Shown here one piece after another: positions 1 to 9,463 of a stretch of DNA of 45,890 nt. Below the pieces are notes generated by a model. The model ran no database searches, was not told the origin of the DNA, and saw only the letters and a program-made list of their open reading frames with translations. Source of the stretch: Anaerolineae bacterium (GTDB lineage: Bacteria; Chloroflexota; Anaerolineae; Fen-1058); the NCBI GenBank assembly GCA_003154115.1, contig PMCF01000420.1, forward strand, positions 1 through 45,890. The letters run 5' to 3'. The stretch's first letter is position 1. Every line of letters starts with the position of its first letter. The position numbers and the translations under genes are program-made.

Positions 1-1330
1 AACGGCCACAGGGCTTACTGGCACTGATTGGAATTGTAATCTGGGGACGCTGACTTGCACCCGGAGTGATGTGTTAGCGGCAGCAGCGAGTTACCCTTCG
101 ATTGCGCTGACCGTCACGGTAGCGAGCGGTGCGCCGTCCAGCGTGACTAACGACGCAACGGTGTCGGGGGGCGGCGAACTTATCACAACCAACGACACGG
201 CGAGTGATCCGACGACCATTGTGCAGGTGGCGGATCTGACCATTTCCAAGTCGCATTCTGGTAACTTCGTTCAAGGAGGCACGGGCACGTATACGATCAT
301 CGTCAGTAATACGGGGTCAGGGCCAACCGTTGGGACGGTGACGATGGTGGATACTTTGCCGGTAAGCTTAACGGTCACAGGGCTTCATGGCACTGGTTGG
401 AATTGTAATCCGGGGACGTTGACCTGCACACAGAATGATGTGTTAGGGGTAGGAGCGAGTTATCCTTCGATTGCGCTGACCGTCAAGGTAGCGGACGATG
501 CACCGTCCAGCGTGACTAACCGCGGAACCGTGTCGGGGGGCGGCGAACTCAACACAACCAACGACACGGCGAATGATCCGACGACCATTGAGCAGGCGGC
601 GGACCTAACCATTTCTAAGACGCATTCTGGCAACTTCACGCAAGGAGGCACAGGCACGTATACAATCATCGTCAGCAACGTGGGGCAAACGTCAGCAGCT
701 GGGAGGGTGACGATGGTGGATACTTTGCCGGCGGGCTTAACGGCCACAGCGCTTAGTGGCACTGGTTGGAATTGTAATCCTCTATCGCAGCTGACTTGTA
801 CCCGGAATGATGTGTTAGTGGCGGGAGCGAGTTACCCTTCGATTGTGCTGACCGTCACGGTAGTGAACGATGCGCCTCCCAGCGTGACTAACAACGCAAC
901 GGTGTCGGGGGGCGGCGAACTCAACACAACCAATGACACGGCGAGTGATCCGACGACTATTGAGCAGGTGGCAGACCTGACCATTTCCAAGACGCATTCT
1001 GGTAACTTCAGGCAGGGAGGCACGGGCACGTATACGATCATCGTCAGCAACACGGGGCTAGGGTCAACCGTTGGGACGGTGACGATGGTGGATACTTTGC
1101 CGGTAAGCTTAACGGCCACAGGGCTTACTGGCACTGATTGGAATTGTAATCTGGGGACGCTGACTTGCACCCGGAGTGATGTGTTAGCGGCAGCAGCGAG
1201 TTACCCTTCGATCGTGTTGACCGTCACGGTACCGAGTGGTGCGCCGTCCAGTGTGACTAATAGCGCAGCGGTGTCGGGGGGCGGCGAACTTATCACAACC
1301 AACGACACGGCGAGTGATCCGACGACGATC
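1..1330 (+). repeat. Tandem DUF11-encoding repeats, period 369-372 bp
   Basis: Motif aacgg(c/t)cacagggctt at 1, 370, 739, 1111; bases 1-102 and 1111-1212 are identical by eye. Confidence 0.85.
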
Positions 1331-1435
1331 GCTAGTCTGCTGCCTCAGGGCTATTGGGTCGGCCTATGGCCTAATAGCGGGCGGCTCTCGATCATGGGAC
1401 CCGGGCTACGCGGGTTCTGGTCCATGTCGCCGTAA
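1..1435 (+). CDS. DUF11-repeat surface/secreted protein, 5' truncated by window edge
   Basis: Frame is open from base 2; repeats of ADLTISKTHSGNFxQGGTGTYTIIVSNTGxG...TVTMVDTLPxxLTATGLxGTxWNCNxxTLTCTRxDVL typical of DUF11 (conserved repeat) domains. Confidence 0.85.
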   Translation, partial: TATGLTGTDWNCNLGTLTCTRSDVLAAAASYPSIALTVTVASGAPSSVTNDATVSGGGELITTNDTASDPTTIVQVADLTISKSHSGNFVQGGTGTYTIIVSNTGSGPTVGTVTMVDTLPVSLTVTGLHGTGWNCNPGTLTCTQNDVLGVGASYPSIALTVKVADDAPSSVTNRGTVSGGGELNTTNDTANDPTTIEQAADLTISKTHSGNFTQGGTGTYTIIVSNVGQTSAAGRVTMVDTLPAGLTATALSGTGWNCNPLSQLTCTRNDVLVAGASYPSIVLTVTVVNDAPPSVTNNATVSGGGELNTTNDTASDPTTIEQVADLTISKTHSGNFRQGGTGTYTIIVSNTGLGSTVGTVTMVDTLPVSLTATGLTGTDWNCNLGTLTCTRSDVLAAAASYPSIVLTVTVPSGAPSSVTNSAAVSGGGELITTNDTASDPTTIASLLPQGYWVGLWPNSGRLSIMGPGLRGFWSMSP

Positions 1436-1671
1436 TGAGCTCTCAGTCTTTTGCAGCGACATTTGATTCTCATAACAACAAGGCTGACTCCCGTTGATCG
1501 TTTTTGGTGGGTTCATCTTGCCAGCGTAGGTTTTGTACGATGTCGGCCGGCCTTCAAGCCAAATTTGCCAAAGACAATGACCCCAACCGCGTCTGAACAC
1601 CTTATGACGTCGTGTCTTGCGTGAAAGCCAGCTGCGTGGATGTATCTATCTCTTCCCGGCCCGGCCTCGTT

Positions 1672-2466
1672 ATGCGCCCTGCCGCTAATGCTTATCAAGA
1701 AAAAGGAACGTCCCGCGTCGCAGCGCAGCTGGCGTTCCTTTTTCGATCGTGGGTCCTGCTGTCTTGCACCGCGCTCTGGCTGATAACGTTCTTGTCCGTG
1801 CTGAGTGCTTGCGCTCCTTCTGCCAAACTTGAAGTCGCCGTTAAGATCTCGCCGCCGCCTGCGCGTCCCTTCGCCACGGTGACCGTTCCTCGCGGATTAG
1901 CTGGACCAGCCACAGCCACGCCCGCCCCCAAATGCGGCCTTACCGAATTGCTCTCCGGGCAAACCATCTCGGCGAGCTGCAGCTACACCCAGACCGAAAC
2001 AGAAGCCGCCGGGCCGATGGTCTGCCGCATTCAACGCGATTCGTGCGCCTACAAGAACCTCATCACCGATCGTGATCCGGACATCGTCTTTAGCCAGCAC
2101 AAGCCGCCGCCCCTCACCAACGAGGATGCGATGATGCATCCGGCCATGCTGCTGCCGTTGACTCGCTTGAGCGCGTTAGTCAGGGCCGAATGGGGCAGTG
2201 ATGTCAAACTCATGGTGACCGCCGCGTATGATTCGATCCTGGAACACGATCCATTGCAGACCGATCCGACGCGCAAATACTCGCTGCATTTTGAAGGCCG
2301 CTCAATTGATCTGGTGACCTACCCCTCCGATCCGGCTAAGTTCGCCCGGTTGTGCGCGCTGGCCCTCACCGCCGGATTCGATTGGGTGCACAACGAAGCC
2401 GATCATTGTCATGCGTCGATCAACTCCAGCAGCCTGTGCACGATCTGTAGCGGTACAGCGCCTTAA
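1672..2466 (+). CDS. Putative lipoprotein with Hedgehog N-terminal signalling-like (peptidase M15-like) domain
   Basis: Lipobox-like LSVLSAC; DPDIVF...LTNEDAMM...VKLMVTAAYD...YSLHFEGRSIDLVT...AGFDWVHNEADHCHASI aligns to Shh NPDIIF...NTGADRLMT...[10 protein letters not shown]...[14 protein letters not shown]...[18 protein letters not shown]. Start codon uncertain. Confidence 0.75.
   Translation: MRPAANAYQEKGTSRVAAQLAFLFRSWVLLSCTALWLITFLSVLSACAPSAKLEVAVKISPPPARPFATVTVPRGLAGPATATPAPKCGLTELLSGQTISASCSYTQTETEAAGPMVCRIQRDSCAYKNLITDRDPDIVFSQHKPPPLTNEDAMMHPAMLLPLTRLSALVRAEWGSDVKLMVTAAYDSILEHDPLQTDPTRKYSLHFEGRSIDLVTYPSDPAKFARLCALALTAGFDWVHNEADHCHASINSSSLCTICSGTAP
1699..1744. terminator. Bidirectional terminator-like hairpin (12-bp perfect stem, A/U-rich outer arms)
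   Basis: gaaaaaggaacg (1699-1710) and cgttcctttttc (1733-1744) are exact reverse complements. Confidence 0.65.
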
Positions 2467-2477
2467 AGAGCATGGAT

Positions 2478-2532
2478 GGCTGTGCCATTCCGAACGGAGC
2501 GCTGTGTCATTCCGAGCGGAGTGAGGAATCTC
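2478..2532. repeat. REP-like intergenic repeat (CATTCCGAGCGGAGTGAGGAATCT type), one and a half copies
   Basis: tgtgccattccgaacggagcg followed by tgtgtcattccgagcggagtgaggaatct; attcc/ggaat dyad. Confidence 0.6.
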
Positions 2533-2571
2533 TTTGCCCGCCGTCGAGCCTTTCACTCTCTAACGCACGAT

Positions 2572-5559
2572 TTACAGCGGCCTAATCTTCTCGCCCACGA
2601 TCAACACCTGTCCCTGCCGATCGCGCCGCACGCGTCCCTGCACGATGACGGGTTCGCGCCGGCTAAGCCAGGCCCGCTGTTCGCGCAACGCCTCGCCGCT
2701 CCACAAGACTTGATACCGCCCGTCTTGATCGTCCATGTCGACGAGTTGCATCATCGTCTGGTTGGCCGATCGGAAGCGATGCGCGGCGAGCCGCACGCCA
2801 GGGACCTTCACCACCCGATCGAGATGCTGCTCGATTGCGCGGCTGCTGATGACATCCTCGCGTGTAGCATGTTCGGCCACGAGTTGCAGCGGCTGAACGC
2901 TCACCCCTAACCCCAGCACTTCAATTTCCCAGGCTGCTCGTTCGGCCAAAGTCGGTTCAGCGCCTAGTGCCGCTGGCGCTTCCGCTAGCGCGAGGCTTAA
3001 TTGCGCCGAATGCCGTCCATGCCAGGGCGCGTGCTGCACGTGCGCCAGCATATCCGTGCTGTTGCCTAGGCCGTCCAGCGCGCTGGCCTTGATCAAATTG
3101 ATCGCCTCGACTTGCAAAGGTCGGGCGCGAATCAAGAAATCATCCAGGGATGTGAAAGGCCGCTGGGCAATAATGGTGTTCGCGGTCGCGTGAGTCAACT
3201 CGCGCACCTGGCCCAGACCCATCCACAACGTCTGGCGATCGACTGAATCGAGCGTGAACGCTTCGCCGCTGTGATTGACGTGCGGCGGCCTCACCGTCAG
3301 GCCCACTTGCCGTGCTTCGCTCATGTACACGCGCGGCGAGTAGAACCCGCCCCATACGGCCAGGCGCGCAGCAAAAAATTCCGCCGGGTAATGTTTCTTC
3401 AGATAAGCCAACCGATAAGCCAGCGCCGCGTATCCGGCGGCGTGCGCTTTCGGAAAGCCATAACCCGCAAAGGCTGCCATCAAGTCCCACACTTTTTCAG
3501 CCGTGGTTGAATCCAGGTGACTCACACGCTCTGCGCCGGTGAGAAATTGCTCGCGCAGCCGTGTCATCTCATGCGCCGAGCGAAACTTCGACATGGCGCG
3601 TCGCAACAGATCGGCCTCGCCCAGCGAGAATCCGGCCACTTCATGCGCGATGCGCAGCACTTGTTCCTGGTACAAAATCACGCCGTATGTCTCACGCAAA
3701 ATCGGCTCCAACGCGGGATGCAGATAATCAGTCGCCTCTTGCCCTAGGTGCCGTCGCACGAACGCATCTTTCAAGCCGCCCTTCAAGGGGCCGGGACGAT
3801 ACAACGCCAACGCGACGATCAAATCGCCGATCGATTTAGCGGTGAGCTCGCGCAGCGTGAAGCGCAGGCCGGGGCTTTCGATCTGAAAACACCCGATCGT
3901 CTGTGCCGCCGACAACAGCTGGTTCGTAGCGGCATCATCGGCTGGAATGGATTCCAACGTGAAAGCAGGCTGGCGCTGCTGGATCAACTCAACGCAATCG
4001 GCGGCGACCGTCAACGCGCTGATACCCAGCAGATCGATCTTCACCAAGCCCAGCAGCTCGATACTCTTCAGATCGAACTGCGTGATCAACAAGCCCTTCG
4101 TGGCATATTGCAGCGGAACGAGATCCGTAATCGGGTCGGGGGAGATGACGATGCCGCCGGGATGAACGGACAGATGATGCGGCGCACCCGTCAACGCCTG
4201 ACTCATCTCGATCGCTTCCCGCTCGATCGGATCGCGCGCCTTCTCGATCAATTGAGTCTGCGCTTCCTGAGCTTGTTGGCGCATGGCGGGATGCCACCAG
4301 CGCGGTAGATCGTGAGCCAGCTCACCGATGCGGGCCTCTGACAATCCATACACTTTTGCCACTTCGCGCAGCGCCGAACGCGGTTGCAGCGTGGCATACG
4401 TGCAGACCATCGCCACGTGATCCGCGCCATAACGCTGATACACATAGTTGATGACTTCGTCGCGTCGATGTGAGCACAGATCGAGATCGATGTCAGGCGG
4501 ATCGCGCCGTTCGAGCGAGAGGAAACGTTCGAAGTATAAATTGTGCGCGATGGGATCGACATCGTGGATGCCCAGACAGAAGGCCACCACCGACGACGAA
4601 GCCGATCCACGCGGCGAGACCGGCACACGCTGTTCGCGCGCAAACCGCACGATGTCGGCGACCACCAGAAAGTAAGCGCCGTAACCCAGCGTATCGATCA
4701 CGTGGAGTTCTTTGTGCAGACGCGCCTCAAGGTCTGGTGTAATTTCGCCGTAACGCTGTCGCGCGCCGTCAAACGCGGCCCGATCGAGTTCGGATCGTAA
4801 GGTGCGACCGGGCGGCATATCCAGCGTGGGGAAGCGATACTGTCCCAGTGGAAAATCGAAGCTGCACATTTCGGCGAGGCGTTGCGTATTTTCGATAGCC
4901 GCCGGATAGGCGGCGTAACGGAGCTCGAATTCCGGGATAGGCCAGAAAGATCGATCGGGCAAGACGGGCAGCGCGTTGAGATGTTGTCCGGCGCGCATCG
5001 CCATCAACACGCGGTAACGCGCCGCATCGATCGGATCGAGATAACGAATGTCTGGTGTCGCAACGAGTGGCGCCCCCAGTTGTTCGGCCAGCTGTGGCGC
5101 TTCACGTCCCTCAGGTTCTTCCAGACGGATGAAGACATTCTCTCGCCCGAAATGTTCGATCAATGCGCTGGCTTGATGTCCATCGCTCAGCGCGATCAGA
5201 TCGTTGCTGTGGTTGATGAGATCCGCTAATGACAGGCCCCGTTGGAGCGCCGCTTCCCGATCGGATGCAGCTTGCAGCCGCGTGACGAGGCGGCACAGGT
5301 TGGCATAGCCGGCCAGGTTGCGCGCCAGCAGCACCAGCGTGTGATCACGCTCGAAAGTGAAATCGACGCCGAGGATCGAGTGGAGGTGGGCCGCGCGGCA
5401 CTCGCGCACGAACTCGATCGCGCCGTACAGCGTATTGGCATCGGTCAACGCCAGAGCAGACAGATCATTGGCTTGAGCATGGGCCACCAGCTCAGGCACG
5501 GTTGGGACGCCGGCCAGCAGGCTCCAATGCGAATGGACGCGCAGAGGCACAAAGGTCAT
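2572..5559 (-). CDS. dnaE2: DNA polymerase III alpha subunit, error-prone DnaE2/ImuC-like
   Basis: 995 aa; PHP-like N-terminus, PRGSASSSVVAFCLGIHDVDP, RRDPPDIDLDLCSHRRDEVI, GLVKIDLLGI, ALYRPGPLKGG, OB-like C-terminus. Confidence 0.85.
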   Translation of the reverse strand: MTFVPLRVHSHWSLLAGVPTVPELVAHAQANDLSALALTDANTLYGAIEFVRECRAAHLHSILGVDFTFERDHTLVLLARNLAGYANLCRLVTRLQAASDREAALQRGLSLADLINHSNDLIALSDGHQASALIEHFGRENVFIRLEEPEGREAPQLAEQLGAPLVATPDIRYLDPIDAARYRVLMAMRAGQHLNALPVLPDRSFWPIPEFELRYAAYPAAIENTQRLAEMCSFDFPLGQYRFPTLDMPPGRTLRSELDRAAFDGARQRYGEITPDLEARLHKELHVIDTLGYGAYFLVVADIVRFAREQRVPVSPRGSASSSVVAFCLGIHDVDPIAHNLYFERFLSLERRDPPDIDLDLCSHRRDEVINYVYQRYGADHVAMVCTYATLQPRSALREVAKVYGLSEARIGELAHDLPRWWHPAMRQQAQEAQTQLIEKARDPIEREAIEMSQALTGAPHHLSVHPGGIVISPDPITDLVPLQYATKGLLITQFDLKSIELLGLVKIDLLGISALTVAADCVELIQQRQPAFTLESIPADDAATNQLLSAAQTIGCFQIESPGLRFTLRELTAKSIGDLIVALALYRPGPLKGGLKDAFVRRHLGQEATDYLHPALEPILRETYGVILYQEQVLRIAHEVAGFSLGEADLLRRAMSKFRSAHEMTRLREQFLTGAERVSHLDSTTAEKVWDLMAAFAGYGFPKAHAAGYAALAYRLAYLKKHYPAEFFAARLAVWGGFYSPRVYMSEARQVGLTVRPPHVNHSGEAFTLDSVDRQTLWMGLGQVRELTHATANTIIAQRPFTSLDDFLIRARPLQVEAINLIKASALDGLGNSTDMLAHVQHAPWHGRHSAQLSLALAEAPAALGAEPTLAERAAWEIEVLGLGVSVQPLQLVAEHATREDVISSRAIEQHLDRVVKVPGVRLAAHRFRSANQTMMQLVDMDDQDGRYQVLWSGEALREQRAWLSRREPVIVQGRVRRDRQGQVLIVGEKIRPL

Positions 5560-5716
5560 GGGCCGATTGTATCACGCTCTTGTAGTACTCCTTTGCAGTA
5601 GACGCATCACCGAGATTGACGTATCATTGGTAGCCAGAGATGAAGAGGTTGAAAGGAATATCGTGTGGAATGCCTCACCCCAGCAGAATTTATCGACTCA
5701 CTACAAGGAGTATGTC

Positions 5717-8700
5717 ATGACGACTTCACCAACTCAGTTGCGTAACTTAGCCCTCAGTATTCTCGTGACCTTCAGTATTCTCGTGGCCCTCGGTTTGAGT
5801 TTGTCGGCGGTTCAGCCGCTGGCGGCCCTGCCGTTGATCGACGCGCAGCGTGCCGCAGGGTCCAGCGTTGCCGCACGGCCGAGTACGGCCACGACGATAA
5901 CGCTTACGGCGTCGCCCAATCCATCCACTCAGGGACAGCTGGTTACTTTCACGGCGACGGTGGCTCCGCTGTCTGCAACGGGCGTGATGACTCTTACTGA
6001 AGGAGCGACAGTGTTGGGCACGGCCACGCTGGTGAACGGCGTGGCGACGTTTCCCACGCTAACGCCCAACATCGGGTGGCACGTCATTAGCGCTATTTAC
6101 GGTGGCGATGGAACGCACAATGGCAGCAGCGCGCCCGACCTCATCACGGTAGTCAATTATCGGCCTTCGGTCGTCACGGGAGCCGGATACTTCTGCACGA
6201 TGAGGGACAGTGGCATACTGGGCTGCGGGGGCTACGGTGAGGACCATCAAACGGATGTGCCGACAACCACTGTGCCTTTTGCGCAGGTCAGCGCCGTCTA
6301 TAAGCACACCTGCGCGGTGAAAGAAGATGGCATGCTCGCTTGTTGGGGACTCAATGACTCGAACCAGACGACAGTGTCGACGAACACTGTGCCCTTCGTG
6401 CAGGTCAGCGTGGGTTACAAGCATACCTGCGCGCTGAAGGTGGACGGCACGCTGGCTTGTTGGGGCTTAAACGGCGATGGTCAGACCAACGTGCCGGCGG
6501 CGACGATCCCCTTTGTGCAGGTTAGTGCGGGTTACCACCATTCCTGCGCTTTGAAGGCCGATGGCACTCTGACCTGTTGGGGGTTGAATGACCACGGGCA
6601 GACGGCGGTACCGACGACCACGGTACCTTTTGCACAGGTCAGTGCCGGCGACTCGCATACGTGCGCCTTGAAAACCGATGGGTCGGTGGCCTGTTGGGGC
6701 CTGAACACCGATAACCAAACAGACGTGCCGATAACCACCGTGCCCTTTGTGCAGGTCAGCGCGGGCTACAACCATACCTGTGCAATGAAAGACGGTGACA
6801 TGCTGGTGTGCTGGGGCGGAAATATTCTAGGGCAAGCTGATGTGCCACCGACGTACAGCCCCTTTGTTGAGGTGAGCGCCGGCTGGAATGCCACCTGTGC
6901 GACAAAGGTTAACAAGACTCTGGCCTGTTGGGGGCAAAACATGCCCATTGTGATCATGCAGCCGGATGAACTGCAGCGCGCCACCATCGGCGCGCCGTAC
7001 TTGCAGACGCTCACCGCCAGCGGATTCTATGGCACCGACGTGCCCTACTCCTTCAGTGTTATCTCGGGTACCGTGCCGCCGGGCCTCACGCTCTACTCTA
7101 ATGGTACGCTCAGCGGCGTGCCCACTGCGGGCGACTATGGATTTGTCGTGCAGGCGGCTGACGTGAATAGTATCGCCGGCACTCACTATTACTCTATGAC
7201 AGTGAGTCCACCCGGTGACACGACGACGGAGATCCGCGCCACGCCCGACCCGGTGGCGTACGGTCACAACGTCTTGTTGGTGGTGACGGTCACTACTACG
7301 GCGCTCGAGATGCCGATCGGCGTCGTGACCATCACAGAAGGCTCAACTCTGCTTGTCACAGGTACCCTGAACGCTGCCGGGAAAGCGGTGATTAACGTCA
7401 CGTCGCTGATCACCGGCTCGCACGCCATTAGCGCCACGTACGGCGGTGATCCTTATTTACTTGGCAGCGTCTCGCCCGTGATCGTCGTCAACGTCAACAA
7501 CCGCCCGTCGGTGGACGTGGGTTATCGACATGCTTGCGCCGTAAAAACCGATGGGACACTCGGCTGCTGGGGCGACAATGATATCATCTGGGAACAAAGC
7601 ACGCCGCCGACGGCAACGGTGCCCTTTGTGCAGCTCAGCGCGGGCAACTTCTTCAACTGCGCCTTGACTGAAGCGGGTGCAGCGGCTTGCTGGGGAAAGT
7701 CGATTGAAGGGCAGACCACCGTCCCCACGATGACCCTCCCCTTTGTGCAGATTGGGGCTGGTGAAACTCACGCCTGTGCGGTGGAGGTAGACGGAACCGT
7801 CATCTGTTGGGGGAACAACTACCAAGGGCAAACGGATGTGGTGACATCCACGGTGCCCTACGTGCAGGTTGGTGCTGGACAATATCATACGTGCGCGCTG
7901 GATGCAGAGGGTAACATCCAGTGTTGGGGGGAAAACGGCCAAGGACAAACGACCGTGCCGACGACCACGATGCCCTTCATACAGGTCGACGCCGGCGGCA
8001 ATCACACGTGTGGGTTGAAAGCGGACCAGACCTTAGCTTGCTGGGGGCAGAATAACTACGGGCAGATCAACGTGCCGCCCCCCAACAGCGGCTGGGCGCA
8101 AGTCAGCGCTGGCGGAGACAACACCTGTGCCGTGAAAGTGGATGGAACACTCACTTGCTGGGGAGCGAACACTGCTGGGCAGCCGATTGTAATTACTACC
8201 TCAACCCCCTTTGCACAAGTGGGCGTCGGTTGGACAAGCGCGTGCGCCGTGAAAGTAGACGGCACCATCGCCTGTTGGGGCTTGAACAACTGGGGGCAAG
8301 CGCCTGTTGTCGACTTGACGCCGACCACATTGCCGGACGCGCCGGCTGGAACGGAGTATGCTCAAACGATCGGCGTTGTGTTCACGACGGGCCTGCAACT
8401 GCCATACACTTTTGATGTTGTGTCTGGCACGTTGCCAGCTGGCCTCACTCTCGACAGCGCCAGCGGCGTGTTGGGAGGCACGCCAACCTCGGCCGGAACT
8501 TCCGTCTTCACGGTGCGTGCTCACGATGCAAATTACCTGGGCGGAACACAGGTCTACAGCCTGACGGTGTTGAAAATTGATACGACAACAACACTTAATT
8601 CGTCGGCCAATCCGTCGCCGTTGGGAAAGGTGATCACCTTCACCGTACAGGTGATGTCGGCAAGCGGCATACCGACGGGCGTGGTGACCTTGACTGAAAA

Positions 8701-9433
8701 TTCGACTGTGCTTGGGACAAGTGACTTGGTCGATGGTGGCGCGACTTTCACGAACTCGTCACTGTTGATCGGCCCACATAGCCTAGCTGCCCGTTACAGC
8801 GGCGACATCAACTTTAATCCTAGCGCCGGTTTCCTGGATCAGCAGATAGGCCAGGCTGAGACTGGGGTCACGCTCACTTCTTCGCCCAATCCGTCGATCT
8901 ACGGGCAGCCTGTCACCTTGACGGCGGTGGTCACGTCGAGTTATGGCCTACTCATTGGCGAGGTCTCTTTCGTGGAAGGCGCCAATCTCGAGATCGGAAC
9001 GGCCTCGCTCGTGAATGGCGTGGCGACGTTTATCTCCTCGACGTTGAGCGTTGGAGCGCACATCATTAAAGCGAGTTATGGCGGCGACAACAATTCCAAT
9101 GCTGGCGACTCGACAAGCATCAGACAGCAGGTGAACGATGAGCCGATTACGGACTTGCGTGCGGCCAACAGTGGCCCGATCGCGGCCGGGCTCACGGTGT
9201 TTTTCTCGGCCACGATCGGCAGCGGCACCCACGTCGCCTATCAATGGAATTTTGGCGATGGCGTCATGGGCAGTAAGGTCGTGGCTGATCACATTTACGT
9301 GAAGCCGGGCATCTATACGGCCATCGTCACGGCGACAAATACCGTCGGCGCGCTCAGCGCCCCCACTACTGTAACCGTCACGTCCGTCACGTCCGGGAAT
9401 TCCATTTATCTACCTCTTCTGCTGAAAATGTGA
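5717..9433 (+). CDS. Large secreted protein: Ig-like (Big) domains, two 7-blade RCC1-type propellers, PKD domain, YLPLLLK tail
   Basis: AAGGAG RBS at 5705-5710 and ATG 5717; repeated FVQVSAGYxHTCALKxDGTLxCWGxNxxGQTxVPTTTVP; PTGVVTLTEG Ig-like repeats; YQWNFGDG PKD; C-terminus IYLPLLLKM. Confidence 0.85.
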   Translation: MTTSPTQLRNLALSILVTFSILVALGLSLSAVQPLAALPLIDAQRAAGSSVAARPSTATTITLTASPNPSTQGQLVTFTATVAPLSATGVMTLTEGATVLGTATLVNGVATFPTLTPNIGWHVISAIYGGDGTHNGSSAPDLITVVNYRPSVVTGAGYFCTMRDSGILGCGGYGEDHQTDVPTTTVPFAQVSAVYKHTCAVKEDGMLACWGLNDSNQTTVSTNTVPFVQVSVGYKHTCALKVDGTLACWGLNGDGQTNVPAATIPFVQVSAGYHHSCALKADGTLTCWGLNDHGQTAVPTTTVPFAQVSAGDSHTCALKTDGSVACWGLNTDNQTDVPITTVPFVQVSAGYNHTCAMKDGDMLVCWGGNILGQADVPPTYSPFVEVSAGWNATCATKVNKTLACWGQNMPIVIMQPDELQRATIGAPYLQTLTASGFYGTDVPYSFSVISGTVPPGLTLYSNGTLSGVPTAGDYGFVVQAADVNSIAGTHYYSMTVSPPGDTTTEIRATPDPVAYGHNVLLVVTVTTTALEMPIGVVTITEGSTLLVTGTLNAAGKAVINVTSLITGSHAISATYGGDPYLLGSVSPVIVVNVNNRPSVDVGYRHACAVKTDGTLGCWGDNDIIWEQSTPPTATVPFVQLSAGNFFNCALTEAGAAACWGKSIEGQTTVPTMTLPFVQIGAGETHACAVEVDGTVICWGNNYQGQTDVVTSTVPYVQVGAGQYHTCALDAEGNIQCWGENGQGQTTVPTTTMPFIQVDAGGNHTCGLKADQTLACWGQNNYGQINVPPPNSGWAQVSAGGDNTCAVKVDGTLTCWGANTAGQPIVITTSTPFAQVGVGWTSACAVKVDGTIACWGLNNWGQAPVVDLTPTTLPDAPAGTEYAQTIGVVFTTGLQLPYTFDVVSGTLPAGLTLDSASGVLGGTPTSAGTSVFTVRAHDANYLGGTQVYSLTVLKIDTTTTLNSSANPSPLGKVITFTVQVMSASGIPTGVVTLTENSTVLGTSDLVDGGATFTNSSLLIGPHSLAARYSGDINFNPSAGFLDQQIGQAETGVTLTSSPNPSIYGQPVTLTAVVTSSYGLLIGEVSFVEGANLEIGTASLVNGVATFISSTLSVGAHIIKASYGGDNNSNAGDSTSIRQQVNDEPITDLRAANSGPIAAGLTVFFSATIGSGTHVAYQWNFGDGVMGSKVVADHIYVKPGIYTAIVTATNTVGALSAPTTVTVTSVTSGNSIYLPLLLKM

Positions 9434-9463
9434 CGGTTGAAAGTGGCGCACAAGAAAGAAAAC

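Noticed and set aside
3748-4308. 186-aa plus-strand ORF and neighbouring small ORFs
   Set aside because: Antisense to dnaE2.
6160-8310. Periodic ~117-bp DNA repeats
   Set aside because: Explained by the protein-level RCC1 repeats, diverged at DNA level, not a separate repeat element.
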